Assembly: GCF_013401995.1 (NCBI RefSeq)
Contig: NZ_JACBJI010000003.1
Coordinates: forward strand, 186,001-250,000
Direction: 5' to 3'
Origin: Flavobacterium agri
Lineage (GTDB): Bacteria > Bacteroidota > Bacteroidia > Flavobacteriales > Flavobacteriaceae
Length of the DNA stretch: 64,000 nucleotides
Shown: positions 9,229-18,421 of the stretch, piece by piece
Position numbering within the stretch: position 1 is the stretch's first letter
Layout of the letters: each line of letters starts with the position of its first letter
Notes under the pieces: generated by a model
Databases searched by the model: none
What the model was told of the DNA's origin: nothing
Seen by the model: only the letters and a program-made list of their open reading frames with translations
Program-made: the position numbers and the translations under genes

Positions 9229-10379
9229 GACTTTTGTACCTCACAGACCAGGTTTACCTGCACGGAGGTGCCGAAAAGATCCTGATCCAGAAGCTCAATT
9301 ATTGGGCAGAGGTTTATGGCTACGAGGTTGCGCTTTTGACTTGCGTCCAAAAAGGTAAACCGTCGTTTTTGCCGATTTCCGAAAGAGTCAAACAATTCGA
9401 TTTAGGCATAAATTATCCCGGCGGAAGTTTGTACCACCCGAAAAATTTCGGGCTTTTCAAACAACACTACCAAAAACTCAAAGCGTTCGTTTCGGACTAC
9501 AAACCCGACGCGGTTTTCGTGGTTTCGCAAACCCTGACGCACATTATAACGCCATTTGCCGCCAAAGGCTTTCCGACGTATTTTGAATACCACACCTCTT
9601 GGTTCGGATTCAAGATGGGTTATGAAAGACTGTCGTTCCCGCACAAAATCAAAACGCGTTTCATAAAGGCAATCACGCGTTACGCCGAATCGAAATACAC
9701 CAAAATCGTATTGTTGAACCAGACCGAATTCGACAAATTCAAAAAGAAAAACGCGGTTGTCATTCCGAATTTTTATGACGAAACTGCAGAAGTCTATCCG
9801 TTCGAGCGTAAAAAAACGGTCATCACTTTAGGTCGATTGAGCCGCGAAAAAGGATACGATCTGCTCATCGAAGCCTGGAAAAAACTCGACGGCAAAATCG
9901 AAAATTGGGAATTGGTCGTGTACGGAGAAGGCGCGGAGCGTCAAAAAATCGAAAACCAGCTTTCCCAAAACACATTCAGGAATCCTGTAAAATTTCCCGG
10001 TGCGACCGACAACATCAACGAAAAACTAGCCAAAGCTTCGATTTATGTGATGAGTTCGCGCACCGAAACGTTCCCGATGTCGCTGCTTGAAGCCTTGTCG
10101 AACGGTTTGCCTGTCGTATCTTTCGATTGCCCGAGCGGGCCGAGACACATCATTACCCAGAAATCGGACGGATTTTTGATGCCGCCGAATGATACGCAAG
10201 CCTTGGCAGATCAATTGCTCGCGCTGATGAATAATGAAGGCTTACGTATCCGGATGAGCGAAAATGCGATCGAAAACGTAAAACGGTTCAGCGCAAAATC
10301 GGTGATGAAGCAATGGGAAGACCTTATAAGAGCCAACCGTAAAGACTCGGCATTTAATATAAACCTCGTATCGAAATGA
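9225..10379 (+). CDS. GT4 family glycosyltransferase
   Basis: Starting at the ATG at 9225, which overlaps the previous stop as ATGA, the product is 384 residues. An open frame extends to 9120, but that extension lies in the upstream gene and lacks family similarity. The N-terminus has LYLTDQVYLHGGAEKI, a GT-B nucleotide-sugar transferase start. The C-terminal half has GRLSREKGYDLLIEAW and TETFPMSLLEALSNGLPVV, containing the retaining GT4 E-x7-E motif. It builds the repeat unit in the cytoplasm. The specific linkage is unknown. Confidence 0.9.
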   Translation: MRLLYLTDQVYLHGGAEKILIQKLNYWAEVYGYEVALLTCVQKGKPSFLPISERVKQFDLGINYPGGSLYHPKNFGLFKQHYQKLKAFVSDYKPDAVFVVSQTLTHIITPFAAKGFPTYFEYHTSWFGFKMGYERLSFPHKIKTRFIKAITRYAESKYTKIVLLNQTEFDKFKKKNAVVIPNFYDETAEVYPFERKKTVITLGRLSREKGYDLLIEAWKKLDGKIENWELVVYGEGAERQKIENQLSQNTFRNPVKFPGATDNINEKLAKASIYVMSSRTETFPMSLLEALSNGLPVVSFDCPSGPRHIITQKSDGFLMPPNDTQALADQLLALMNNEGLRIRMSENAIENVKRFSAKSVMKQWEDLIRANRKDSAFNINLVSK

Positions 10380-11473
10380 TTACGTTTGTTCCTTTACCGT
10401 TCTACGAGGCCATTTATTACTATGCTTTATCGCTCGTGATATTGATAGCCTACCTGCAGTCGTTCCAGTCTGCAATAGACGACGAAAGGAACGTCAAGCG
10501 AAAGATTATAGTAGGTAAGATACTGTTCGGATTTGTGATTTTGTACATCGGCTTGCGCCCTGTGAGCGGTTTTTATTTCGGCGACATGCGCACCTATGCC
10601 GTAACTTTCGAAGGATATGCAGACGGGCTTCCCGCGATCGAAACCAAAGATTGGGTGTTCAACTATTTTATGAAATTTTGTTCGGGCATCATGACCGTCG
10701 AGGTCTTTTTCCTGCTTTGCGCGTTCATGTATATCATTCCGCTGTACGTTGCCGTAAGGAGAATGTTCCCCGAATACTGGTTTTATGCTTTTGTGATGCT
10801 CGTCGTCTCCATGTCTTTTTGGGCATACGGCACGAACGGGATCAGGAACGGGATCGCCACCTCGTTCTTCATTTTGGCTATGACCAGACGCAACCTGTTG
10901 GTCATGGCGATCTGGATGCTTATCGGTGTGTCGTTCCACAAATCGTTGTTGATCCCGATTGCGGCTTATATCATTACGCGATACCATGCAAAATCTGAAA
11001 ATTACCTCAAAATATGGTTGATAGCGATTCCGTTGTCGCTGATTTTGGGCAAGTTCTGGGAAAATTTCATCATGGGTCTCGGCCTGGTTGAAAACGACAG
11101 GCTTGCCGGCTATTTCGAAGAGGACAGCCAATTTACCGAACAATTCAGCCAAACGGGTTTCCGATGGGATTTCTTGCTGTACAGTTTCACGGGTGTGTAC
11201 GCCGGATGGTATTTCATCATCAAGAAAAAATTCCAGGACGCGCTTTATATCAGGCTTTACAACATTTACCTGATCGCAAACGCTTTTTGGATTTTGCTCA
11301 TACAAGCGACGTTCTCGAACCGTTTTGCGTACCTGTCTTGGTTCTTGCTTGGGATCGTGATCATTTATCCGTTTCTCGTCAATAAATTTTTTGAAAAGCA
11401 GCATATAATCGTCGGAAGAATCCTGCTCTCATATTTCATGCTCTCGTTTATTTTGAATGTTATTTTAGGATGA
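10376..11473 (+). CDS. EpsG-family polysaccharide polymerase (Wzy-like)
   Basis: The 365-residue integral membrane protein has about ten hydrophobic helices. It resembles the EpsG family, with a LYIGLRP-x-FGDMRTY stretch near residues 56-70, a charged periplasmic region, and NGIRNGIATSF after the central helices. EpsG-like proteins polymerise undecaprenyl-linked repeats in the periplasm. Its place between glycosyltransferases downstream of wzx fits a Wzy role. It overlaps both neighbours by 4 bp. A second polymerase/ligase candidate lies at 46060. The functional call rests on topology and context, because these proteins diverge quickly. Confidence 0.8.
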   Translation: MITFVPLPFYEAIYYYALSLVILIAYLQSFQSAIDDERNVKRKIIVGKILFGFVILYIGLRPVSGFYFGDMRTYAVTFEGYADGLPAIETKDWVFNYFMKFCSGIMTVEVFFLLCAFMYIIPLYVAVRRMFPEYWFYAFVMLVVSMSFWAYGTNGIRNGIATSFFILAMTRRNLLVMAIWMLIGVSFHKSLLIPIAAYIITRYHAKSENYLKIWLIAIPLSLILGKFWENFIMGLGLVENDRLAGYFEEDSQFTEQFSQTGFRWDFLLYSFTGVYAGWYFIIKKKFQDALYIRLYNIYLIANAFWILLIQATFSNRFAYLSWFLLGIVIIYPFLVNKFFEKQHIIVGRILLSYFMLSFILNVILG

Positions 11474-12369
11474 TGACCAACGCCACATTAACCGTTTTTA
11501 CGCCCACTTTCAACCGTGCGTATTGTTTGGGCCAGCTTTACCAAAGCCTGCTGCGACAGACGAGTCGCGATTTCGTCTGGATGGTCATAGACGACGGTTC
11601 TTCGGACGATACGAAAGAATTGGTTCAAAGCTGGATTTCCGAAGATAAAATCCGAATCGAATACATCTATCAGCAAAACCAGGGCATGCACGGCGGCCAC
11701 AACACGGCTTACCAAAACATCACGACCGAGCTCAACACCTGCATAGATTCGGACGATTTCATGCCCGATGACGCCGTAGAAAAAATCGTCGCACACTGGA
11801 ACAAACACAAAAACGACGGTGCGAATATCGCTGGCATGGTCGCACTCGACGCGTATCAGGACGGAAAAGTCATCGGTAAGAAAATCCCCGAACATCTCAA
11901 GACGTGCAAGCTTGGCGAGTTGTACCAAAAACACAACGTAACCGGCGACAAGAAACTCATTTACCGCACGGAAGTCGTCAAGAAATTCCCTTTGTATCCG
12001 ATATTCGAAGGCGAGAAGTTCGTGCCTCTCGGTATTTTGTACCTGATGATCGACCAAGAATACGACCTTATTCCGCTTAACGAAGTCGTGTGCATCGTCG
12101 AATATTTGCCCGACGGTTCATCGCGCAACATTTTCAAGCAATACCGTCGTCATCCGCAAGGATTCGCCTATTCGCGTACGATTACTATGAAATACGGCGT
12201 CACGTTCAAGCAAAAGTTCCGCAACGCGATCCATTTCGTGGCCAATAACATACAGTTGAAGCGAATTTCGCCTCTTTTCAAAAATCCGAATGTACCTTTG
12301 ACGTTGCTGGCCGTGCCTTTCGGCGTTATCGTGTATTTTTATATCAAGCAAAAAGCAAAGAACCAATGA
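11470..12369 (+). CDS. GT2 family glycosyltransferase
   Basis: The 299-residue protein has the GT-A signature: TVFTPTFNRAYCLGQLYQSL near the start, then DDGSSDD, and the DxD-type SDDFMPDDA near residue 95. It starts at the first of two adjacent ATGs, 11470, overlapping the polymerase stop by 4 bp. The C-terminus ends with one hydrophobic stretch (about 278-293) that may tether it to the membrane. It probably adds one residue to the repeat unit; donor unknown. Confidence 0.88.
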   Translation: MMTNATLTVFTPTFNRAYCLGQLYQSLLRQTSRDFVWMVIDDGSSDDTKELVQSWISEDKIRIEYIYQQNQGMHGGHNTAYQNITTELNTCIDSDDFMPDDAVEKIVAHWNKHKNDGANIAGMVALDAYQDGKVIGKKIPEHLKTCKLGELYQKHNVTGDKKLIYRTEVVKKFPLYPIFEGEKFVPLGILYLMIDQEYDLIPLNEVVCIVEYLPDGSSRNIFKQYRRHPQGFAYSRTITMKYGVTFKQKFRNAIHFVANNIQLKRISPLFKNPNVPLTLLAVPFGVIVYFYIKQKAKNQ

Positions 12370-13508
12370 GCGTCAAAATAGTCATCACCGGAGATTTTTG
12401 CCCGATAAACCGCAACCAAGGTTTCATCGACAACAACGATTTTGACAGCGTTTTCGGTTCGTTTTCACCCATTTCGAAGTCGGCCGATCTGGCGATCACG
12501 AATCTCGAGTGCCCGCTTACCGAAACCAATAATCCGATAGAGAAATCCGGTCCTTGCATCAAGTCCAAACCCAATGCGATCGAAGCTTTGAAATTCGCGG
12601 GTTTCAATCTTGCGACTTTGGCCAACAACCACATCATGGATTTCGGTTCCGAAGGGTTGAAATCGACGCTTGACGTTTGTAAAAAAGCGAATATAGAAAC
12701 CGTCGGTGCGGACAGGAATTTGTCCGAAGCAAGAAAACCGTTCACCACGACGATAAACGGAATCAAGATCGGCGTTTTGAATTTTGCCGAAAACGAGTTC
12801 TGCACAACCACGGGAGATGAATACGGTGCGAATCCGCTCAATCCGGTTTCGAATTTTTACGACATATCGGAAACCAAAAAACAAGTCGATTTCCTTATCG
12901 TCATCGTTCACGGCGGCCGTGAGCATTACGAATTGCCAAGCCCGCGCGTTCGCGAGAATTTCCGTTTTTTCGCCGATGCCGGAGCCGACGCCGTCGTAAG
13001 CCATCATACGCATTGTTTTTCGGGATATGAAACCTGGAACGGAAAGCCGATTTTCTACGGGCTCGGGAATTTCATCTTCGACTACAAAAAGAAATACCAA
13101 AAAGGCAAATGGACCGAAGGTTATGCGGTCGAATTCGGTCTTGACAACGGAAAGCTCGGTTTCGAAATCATCCCGTACAAGCAAGGACGCGAAGAAAAAT
13201 CGACGTTGGAACTGTTGTCCGAATCCGAAAGGAAAGACTTCGATTCGCGACTCGAAGCATTGAACGAGACCATCGCGGACGACAAAAAGTTCGGCGAAGC
13301 TTGGCAAAACTACCTCAAGACGCAAAAAGACAGTTACAAGGCGTTGCTGTTCGTGCAGAATAAATACGTGCGCGCGTTGATGGCGAAAAAGCTGTTTCCG
13401 AAACTGTTTTTCCAATCGGAAAGCCATAAAAACGTGGTGCTCAATTTGTTCAAATGCGAGACGCACCGCGAGATCATGATAGAAACGCTTAACAAGAAAA
13501 TCGACTGA
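12366..13508 (+). CDS. CapA/PgsA-like metallophosphatase family protein
   Basis: This 380-residue protein has the PGA_cap (CapA) calcineurin-like fold. Metal-ligand stretches are ITGDFCP at about 7-13, NLECPLTE near 56, LANNHIMDFG near 85, VHGGREHY near 180, and SHHTHCFSGYE near 217, followed by the FYGLGNFIFD signature. CapA proteins are best known from poly-gamma-glutamate capsules, but many polysaccharide clusters carry one of unknown role. There is no signal peptide or N-terminal membrane anchor here, unlike exported CapA/PgsA, which argues for a cytoplasmic reaction. Overlaps on both sides (4 bp and 1 bp) tie it to the glycosyltransferase operon. No CapB/CapC ligase is present. Confidence 0.85.
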   Translation: MSVKIVITGDFCPINRNQGFIDNNDFDSVFGSFSPISKSADLAITNLECPLTETNNPIEKSGPCIKSKPNAIEALKFAGFNLATLANNHIMDFGSEGLKSTLDVCKKANIETVGADRNLSEARKPFTTTINGIKIGVLNFAENEFCTTTGDEYGANPLNPVSNFYDISETKKQVDFLIVIVHGGREHYELPSPRVRENFRFFADAGADAVVSHHTHCFSGYETWNGKPIFYGLGNFIFDYKKKYQKGKWTEGYAVEFGLDNGKLGFEIIPYKQGREEKSTLELLSESERKDFDSRLEALNETIADDKKFGEAWQNYLKTQKDSYKALLFVQNKYVRALMAKKLFPKLFFQSESHKNVVLNLFKCETHREIMIETLNKKID

Positions 13509-14572
13509 TGCGGTTGCTTTACATCATAAATTCGCTAGGAACGGGCGGTGCGGAAAAACTCATCGCCGACATGTTGCCACTGGTAAAAGAACAAGGTTTC
13601 GACGTCGAATTGCTGTTGCTGCGAAAAGTGGACAGTTTGTTCATCAAGCCTATAGAAGACGCGGGAATCAAGATCCATTACAGCCCGTTCGGGTTGTACT
13701 CGTTCAAAAACATCGGCTTCATCAAGAAATTGAGCAAGGATTTCGATTTGGTGCACGTGCATCTTTTCCCGGCCCAATATCTCGCTTCGGTGGTTTTCGG
13801 GAAGACACCGATGATCGTGACCGAACATTGCACGACGAACAAAAGACGTTCGAAAGCCTATTATCGACCGATCGAGAAATTCAGTTACGGCCGCTACAAA
13901 AAAATCGTTTCGATAAGCAGCAAAGCCGATGATTCGCTCAAGAAATGGCTCGGTTTCCCCAAAGATAAATTCGCCGTGATCGAAAACGGGATCAACCTCG
14001 AAACGTTCTACAACGCCAAACCGAAAGCTATTCCCGAAGTTCCCGCGGATGCGAAGAAAATCATCATGGTCGGACGATTCAACGCGACCAAAGACCATCC
14101 GACGGCGATAAAAGCCATGACGTTGCTGCCCAACGACATCCATTTGTTGTTGGTAGGCGAAGGCAACCTCAAACAAGACTGCATCGCTTTGGCCCAAACG
14201 CTCAAAGTCGACCACAAAGTCCATTTTTTAGGATTGAGAAGCGACGTGGCCGAATTGCTCAAAAGCTGTGACATCAACCTGATTTCGTCACATTCCGAAG
14301 GCTTGTCGATTTCTTCGCTCGAATGCCTGGCGAGCGGAAAGCCTTTGATTACAAGTAATGTGAACGGTTTGCGCGAAATCAACCAAAATGCGGGTTTGAT
14401 GTTCGAAGACAACAATCACGAGCAACTGGCCGACTGCGTCACGCAATTGCTGGGCGACAAGACGTTTTACGATCAGGTCGTCGAACGCTGTCTGGAGCGC
14501 GTCAAACAATACGACATCCGCAAGACCGTGGCCGAACACATTGCCGTTTACAACCAGATTTTAGCGAAATAA
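13508..14572 (+). CDS. GT4 family glycosyltransferase
   Basis: The 354-residue GT-B protein begins with INSLGTGGAEKLIADMLPL. It carries GRFNATKDHPTAIKAM and SHSEGLSISSLECLASGKPLI, the donor-binding E-x7-E region of GT4. The start overlaps the previous stop by one base (TGATG). It acts in the cytoplasm on the lipid-linked repeat unit. The N-terminal pattern is shared with the transferase at 44996. Sugar specificity is not readable. Confidence 0.9.
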   Translation: MRLLYIINSLGTGGAEKLIADMLPLVKEQGFDVELLLLRKVDSLFIKPIEDAGIKIHYSPFGLYSFKNIGFIKKLSKDFDLVHVHLFPAQYLASVVFGKTPMIVTEHCTTNKRRSKAYYRPIEKFSYGRYKKIVSISSKADDSLKKWLGFPKDKFAVIENGINLETFYNAKPKAIPEVPADAKKIIMVGRFNATKDHPTAIKAMTLLPNDIHLLLVGEGNLKQDCIALAQTLKVDHKVHFLGLRSDVAELLKSCDINLISSHSEGLSISSLECLASGKPLITSNVNGLREINQNAGLMFEDNNHEQLADCVTQLLGDKTFYDQVVERCLERVKQYDIRKTVAEHIAVYNQILAK

Positions 14573-14573
14573 C

Positions 14574-15968
14574 ATGCATCCGATCATCGAAAAATTCTTT
14601 GCCAAAAGCCCCAATTTCGTACAGGAATGGATGGTGACGTTCTACAATATCAAAGCCTACAAAAAACGCTATGGCGGAAAATACCACGATTACCTGCAAA
14701 AGGCTCGTGAAAACCGCAACCTGACGTTGCCGCAACTCGAGGCGATCCAACGCGAGCGGTATGCCGAATTCATCCGCAAGGCCGTTTCCGATTCGAGATT
14801 CTATCAACAGAAATTCGCGGGAATCGCCGATGCCGAAAATCTCGACAACATAAGCAAACTTCCGATTCTTGGCAAAGAGGATTTGAGAAGCCATATCGAC
14901 GACGTGTACACGATTTCGAAAGACCAGGGCAATCTCGCCAAAACCGGAGGCACTACCGGAAAATCGCTTCAGGTGCTGTACAAACCAGAGAATACGCAGG
15001 AGCGATTCGCGATGCTCGACGAGTTCCGATCGCGCGCGGGCTATGAATTGGGTAAAAAGACGGCTTGGTTTTCGGGTAAAAGCTTGCTGACTTCGAACGA
15101 TATCAAGCGCAACCGTTTCTGGAAAACCGATAATTGGTACAAGGTGCGTTATTATTCGACGTTCCACATCCACGAAAAGTTTTTGGGATATTACGTGCAA
15201 AACCTGATCGATTTCAAACCCGAATTCATGGTCGGATTCCCGTCGACGATGCTCGAGATCGCGAGATACGGCAAAAATCACGGCATCGAGTTTCCGGCGA
15301 ATACGATCAAAGCCATTTTCCCGACGGCCGAAACCGTGACGCCTTTGTTGCGCGAAACGCTAGAGAGTTATTTCAAGACCAAGGTTTACGACCAGTACGC
15401 TTCGTCCGAAGGCGCGCCTTTTATTTTCGAATGCGGGAAAGGCAAGCTTCACATCGAGCTCCAAAGCGGTGTTTTTGAGGTTTTGGATGAAAACGACAAC
15501 CCGACAAGCAACGGCCGTTTGATACTCACATCGTTCACTACCGAAGGCACGCCGCTTATCCGGTACGACATCGGCGACAGGCTCGAACTCAGCGACGAAA
15601 CCTGCAATTGCGGCAACCACAACCCGCTTGTGAAAGCCATCCACGGAAGAATCGACGATTATGTGTATTCGCCCGAAATCGGAAAGATCAACCTCGGAAA
15701 TGTGTCCAATACGCTAAAAGACACCAAAGGAATCGTGCGTTTCCAGGTGTTGCAGAACACTCTCGATACGATCATCATCAAACTCGTAATCGACGAAAAA
15801 ATATATACGCCCGAAATCGAGGCGAAATTCCTTTCGAACTGGCGCGACCGCGTGGGTCAAAAAATGACCATTTTGCTCGAAATCGTAGAGGAAATTCCGG
15901 TAGAGAAAAGCGGAAAATACCGCATCGTAAAGAACAACATCAGGCATTTGCTCGAAAACCAGTCCTAA
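14574..15968 (+). CDS. CapK-like adenylate-forming enzyme (PaaK family)
   Basis: The 464-residue protein is in the ANL superfamily, nearest to phenylacetate-CoA ligase and CapK proteins of capsule loci. The ATP-binding loop KTGGTTGKSL is near residues 123-132, QYASSEGAPF near 267, and IRYDIGDRLEL near 328. Such enzymes activate a carboxylic acid as acyl-AMP, usually before transfer to CoA or an amine. In a polysaccharide operon the likely product is an acyl group or amino acid for decorating a sugar, but the substrate is unknown. No N-acyltransferase is directly adjacent. A CxC pair (CNCGNH, about residues 343-348) could bind metal. Confidence 0.83.
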   Translation: MHPIIEKFFAKSPNFVQEWMVTFYNIKAYKKRYGGKYHDYLQKARENRNLTLPQLEAIQRERYAEFIRKAVSDSRFYQQKFAGIADAENLDNISKLPILGKEDLRSHIDDVYTISKDQGNLAKTGGTTGKSLQVLYKPENTQERFAMLDEFRSRAGYELGKKTAWFSGKSLLTSNDIKRNRFWKTDNWYKVRYYSTFHIHEKFLGYYVQNLIDFKPEFMVGFPSTMLEIARYGKNHGIEFPANTIKAIFPTAETVTPLLRETLESYFKTKVYDQYASSEGAPFIFECGKGKLHIELQSGVFEVLDENDNPTSNGRLILTSFTTEGTPLIRYDIGDRLELSDETCNCGNHNPLVKAIHGRIDDYVYSPEIGKINLGNVSNTLKDTKGIVRFQVLQNTLDTIIIKLVIDEKIYTPEIEAKFLSNWRDRVGQKMTILLEIVEEIPVEKSGKYRIVKNNIRHLLENQS

Positions 15969-17125
15969 TGTCAGAAAAGAAAAAAATCATACGCGTCACG
16001 ACTGTCCCGATTTCGCTCGAAAAATTGCTTTCGGGCCAAATCGGATTCATGAAAGAACATTTCGAAATCAAGGCGGTTTCTTCAGAACCCGAACGTTTGG
16101 CCGCTTTCGGAAAAGCCCAAAAAATCGAAACCCATGCCGTCGGACTCACGCGAAAACTCACACCGATCCAGGATCTGAAAGCGTTGTGGCAATTGTACCG
16201 CTACCTCAAAACAGAAAAACCGTTCATCGTGCATTCGCATACGCCAAAAGCCGGAACCGTCGGCATGATGGCCGCGAAACTGGCCGGCGTTCCGCATCGT
16301 TTGCACACGGTCGCCGGATTACCGCTGCTCGTCGCGAAAGGAAAGAAACGCAAACTGCTCGATTTCGTAGAGAAAATAACGTATTCGGCGGCGACGAAAG
16401 TCTATCCGAATTCGTACGGATTGCGCGACATCATCATCCAAAACGGTTATTGCAAACCCGAAAAACTCAAAGTTTTGGGCAATGGGAGTTCGAACGGAAT
16501 CGATACGTCGTTTTTCGACCCAAGCCTATTTTCCGAAAAAGAGGTTTCAGATTTGCGCCAAAGTCTTGGAATTGCAAGCGATGATGTCGTTTTTATCTTC
16601 ATCGGAAGATTGGTAAAGGACAAAGGAATCCGCGAGTTGATTTCGGCTTTCGACCGAATCGGTTCCGAAAACCCGAAAGCGAAACTATTGCTCGTCGGAC
16701 GATATGAACCCGATCTCGATCCGCTGGACGAGCAGACGAAATCGAAAATCGCATCCAACAAAAACATCATAGAAACGGGTTACCAAACCGAAGTACGCCC
16801 GTACTTTTTGGCGAGCGACATCCTTACTTTCCCGAGTTATCGCGAAGGTTTTCCGAATGTCGTGCTTCAGGCCGCGGCCATGCGACTTCCGGCAATCGTG
16901 AGCGACATCAACGGATGTAACGAAATCATAACACAGGGCAAAAACGGTCTGATCGTACCCGTAGAAGATGAAAACGCGTTGCATGACGCCATGTTGAAAC
17001 TGCTAAACGACAACGTTCTGCGCCAGAAAATGCGTGACAATTCACGACAGGAAATCAAGGAACGTTACGAACAAAGCTTCGTCTGGAACGCCATTTTAGA
17101 AGAATATCGCGCGCTCAAACCCTGA
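15968..17125 (+). CDS. GT4 family glycosyltransferase
   Basis: Taking the ATG at 15968, which overlaps the previous stop as TAATG, the product is 385 residues; a longer open frame to 15608 lies inside the upstream gene. It has an N-terminal GT-B domain with HSHTPKAGTVGMMAAKLAG near residues 93-111, as in transferases acting early on undecaprenyl-PP sugars (PglA/WbpT-like). The C-terminal GT4 domain has GRLVKDKGIRELISAF and PSYREGFPNVVLQAAAM. It lies directly before pglC, so it may add the second sugar onto undecaprenyl-PP-diNAcBac. That pairing is inferred from position and resemblance. Confidence 0.9.
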   Translation: MSEKKKIIRVTTVPISLEKLLSGQIGFMKEHFEIKAVSSEPERLAAFGKAQKIETHAVGLTRKLTPIQDLKALWQLYRYLKTEKPFIVHSHTPKAGTVGMMAAKLAGVPHRLHTVAGLPLLVAKGKKRKLLDFVEKITYSAATKVYPNSYGLRDIIIQNGYCKPEKLKVLGNGSSNGIDTSFFDPSLFSEKEVSDLRQSLGIASDDVVFIFIGRLVKDKGIRELISAFDRIGSENPKAKLLLVGRYEPDLDPLDEQTKSKIASNKNIIETGYQTEVRPYFLASDILTFPSYREGFPNVVLQAAAMRLPAIVSDINGCNEIITQGKNGLIVPVEDENALHDAMLKLLNDNVLRQKMRDNSRQEIKERYEQSFVWNAILEEYRALKP

Positions 17126-17142
17126 TTTTTCTCGAATTTGCC

Positions 17143-17150
17143 TACCTTTG
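17143..17150 (+). promoter_or_regulatory. Bacteroidota -7 box before pglC
   Basis: TACCTTTG matches the TAnnTTTG consensus used by the Bacteroidota primary sigma factor and lies 18 bp before the ATG at 17169. No good -33 TTTG is seen at the proper spacing, so it may be a weak internal promoter for the pgl genes. Confidence 0.5.
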
Positions 17151-17168
17151 GCCAACTTAAAAAACGAC

Positions 17169-17774
17169 ATGTATAAAGGTTTTCTTAAGCGTTGCATCGA
17201 TTTTTTGGCCGCCCTCGTCGGATTGCTTTTGCTGTCGCCGATCTTTATAGTCGTCATTGTGATCCTGTCGATCTCGAACGACGGAAAACCGTTCTTTTAC
17301 CAATTACGCCCCGGAAAAAACGAGCGCATCTTCAAGATCATCAAATTCAAGACGATGAACGACCGCAAGGATGCCGACGGGAATTTGCTGCCGAACATCG
17401 AGCGCATCACGCCACTCGGCGCATTTGTGAGGAAATCGTCGCTGGATGAGATTCCGCAGCTCATCAACGTTTTGAAAGGCGACATGAGTTTGATTGGGCC
17501 GCGTCCGCTTTTGCCCGAGTACATCCCGCTTTATAAGCCAGAACAGCGTCATCGCCACGACGTGCGTCCGGGAATTACGGGTTGGGCACAGATCAATGGC
17601 CGCAACAGCATCAGCTGGCAACAGAAATTCGCTTACGATTTGTATTATGTCAATAATTTGAGTTTCGCTTTAGATATGAAGATTTTGTTCAAAACGGTCG
17701 GAAAAATCGTCGGCGCGAAAGACGTCAACGCGAGCAAGGAACTCATCATGCCAAAATTTAACGGAGAGAACTAA
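17169..17774 (+). CDS. pglC: PglC-type phosphoglycosyltransferase
   Basis: The 201-residue monotopic bacterial sugar transferase (PF02397) has one re-entrant hydrophobic helix at about residues 10-32, then KFKTMNDRKDADG. The catalytic Asp-Glu dyad sits in SLDEIPQLINVLKGDMSLIGPRP, followed by RPGITGWAQINGR. The size is that of the minimal PglC form, without the WcaJ N-terminal membrane domain. It transfers a phospho-sugar, here probably phospho-diNAcBac, to undecaprenyl phosphate. The ATG at 17169 is preferred over the frame's upstream TTG at 17148, which lies in the promoter. Its stop touches pglD. Confidence 0.9.
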   Translation: MYKGFLKRCIDFLAALVGLLLLSPIFIVVIVILSISNDGKPFFYQLRPGKNERIFKIIKFKTMNDRKDADGNLLPNIERITPLGAFVRKSSLDEIPQLINVLKGDMSLIGPRPLLPEYIPLYKPEQRHRHDVRPGITGWAQINGRNSISWQQKFAYDLYYVNNLSFALDMKILFKTVGKIVGAKDVNASKELIMPKFNGEN

Positions 17775-18421
17775 TGGATTGCATCATCATAGGCGCCGGA
17801 AATTACAGCAACGTTCTGTATAATTACATGCTCGACCAGAACGAGCCCGTGCGCATCGTAGGTTTTGTAGACGATAACGAAGCGCTGCACGGCACCGAGA
17901 TTTTGGGCGTTCCCGTTTTGGGAGGTGTCAAATTGCTCGAGGAATTGCACGATAAGGCGCAAGGCGTCTATTGCCCGATCGGAAACAACAAAATCCGTGT
18001 GAAGCTGCTTAAGTATGCGCGTTCTTTGGGATATGAATTGCCGAATTTCATCCATAAATCATCGGTCGTAGGCCCGAATACGAATATGGGAAAAGGCAAT
18101 TACGTGATGCCCGGAACGGTCGTGATGCCCAATGCGACCTTGTCCGATTACGTAATGTTGAGCATGTGCATCAGCGTAGGTCACGATACGTTTTTCGAAG
18201 AAGGCGTTTTCGTCGCCAACGGATGCAACCTCGGAGGTAATATACATTTTCGCAAAGATACGTTCGTCGGAATGGGCGCGACAATCATTTCGGGTGTGAA
18301 GCTGATAGGCGAGAAATGCATCATCGGTGCCGGAGCCGTAATCATCAAAGACGTTCCCGATTTTTCTACCGTCGTCGGAAATCCCGGCAAAGTAATCAAA
18401 ACAGCAGTACCCCAATCATGA
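17774..18421 (+). CDS. pglD: PglD/NeuD-type sugar N-acetyltransferase
   Basis: The 215-residue protein has an N-terminal Rossmann-like sugar-nucleotide domain (about 1-80, IIGAGNYSNVLYNYM at its start). A left-handed beta-helix of hexapeptide repeats follows (about 85-205; GNYVMPGTVVMPNA, GCNLGGNIHFRKDTFVGMGA). PglD acetylates the 4-amine of UDP-4-amino-sugar from acetyl-CoA to give UDP-N,N'-diacetylbacillosamine. The pglC-pglD-pglE-pglF order makes this assignment stronger than for the similar protein at 37059. It overlaps pglC by one base and pglE by 4 bp. Confidence 0.88.
   Translation: MDCIIIGAGNYSNVLYNYMLDQNEPVRIVGFVDDNEALHGTEILGVPVLGGVKLLEELHDKAQGVYCPIGNNKIRVKLLKYARSLGYELPNFIHKSSVVGPNTNMGKGNYVMPGTVVMPNATLSDYVMLSMCISVGHDTFFEEGVFVANGCNLGGNIHFRKDTFVGMGATIISGVKLIGEKCIIGAGAVIIKDVPDFSTVVGNPGKVIKTAVPQS

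Noticed and set aside
10427..11404. 325-codon minus-strand open frame opposite the EpsG-like polymerase
   Set aside because: A membrane protein with coupled neighbours occupies the plus strand. The antisense frame is highly charged and non-membrane, typical of a complement of hydrophobic codons.
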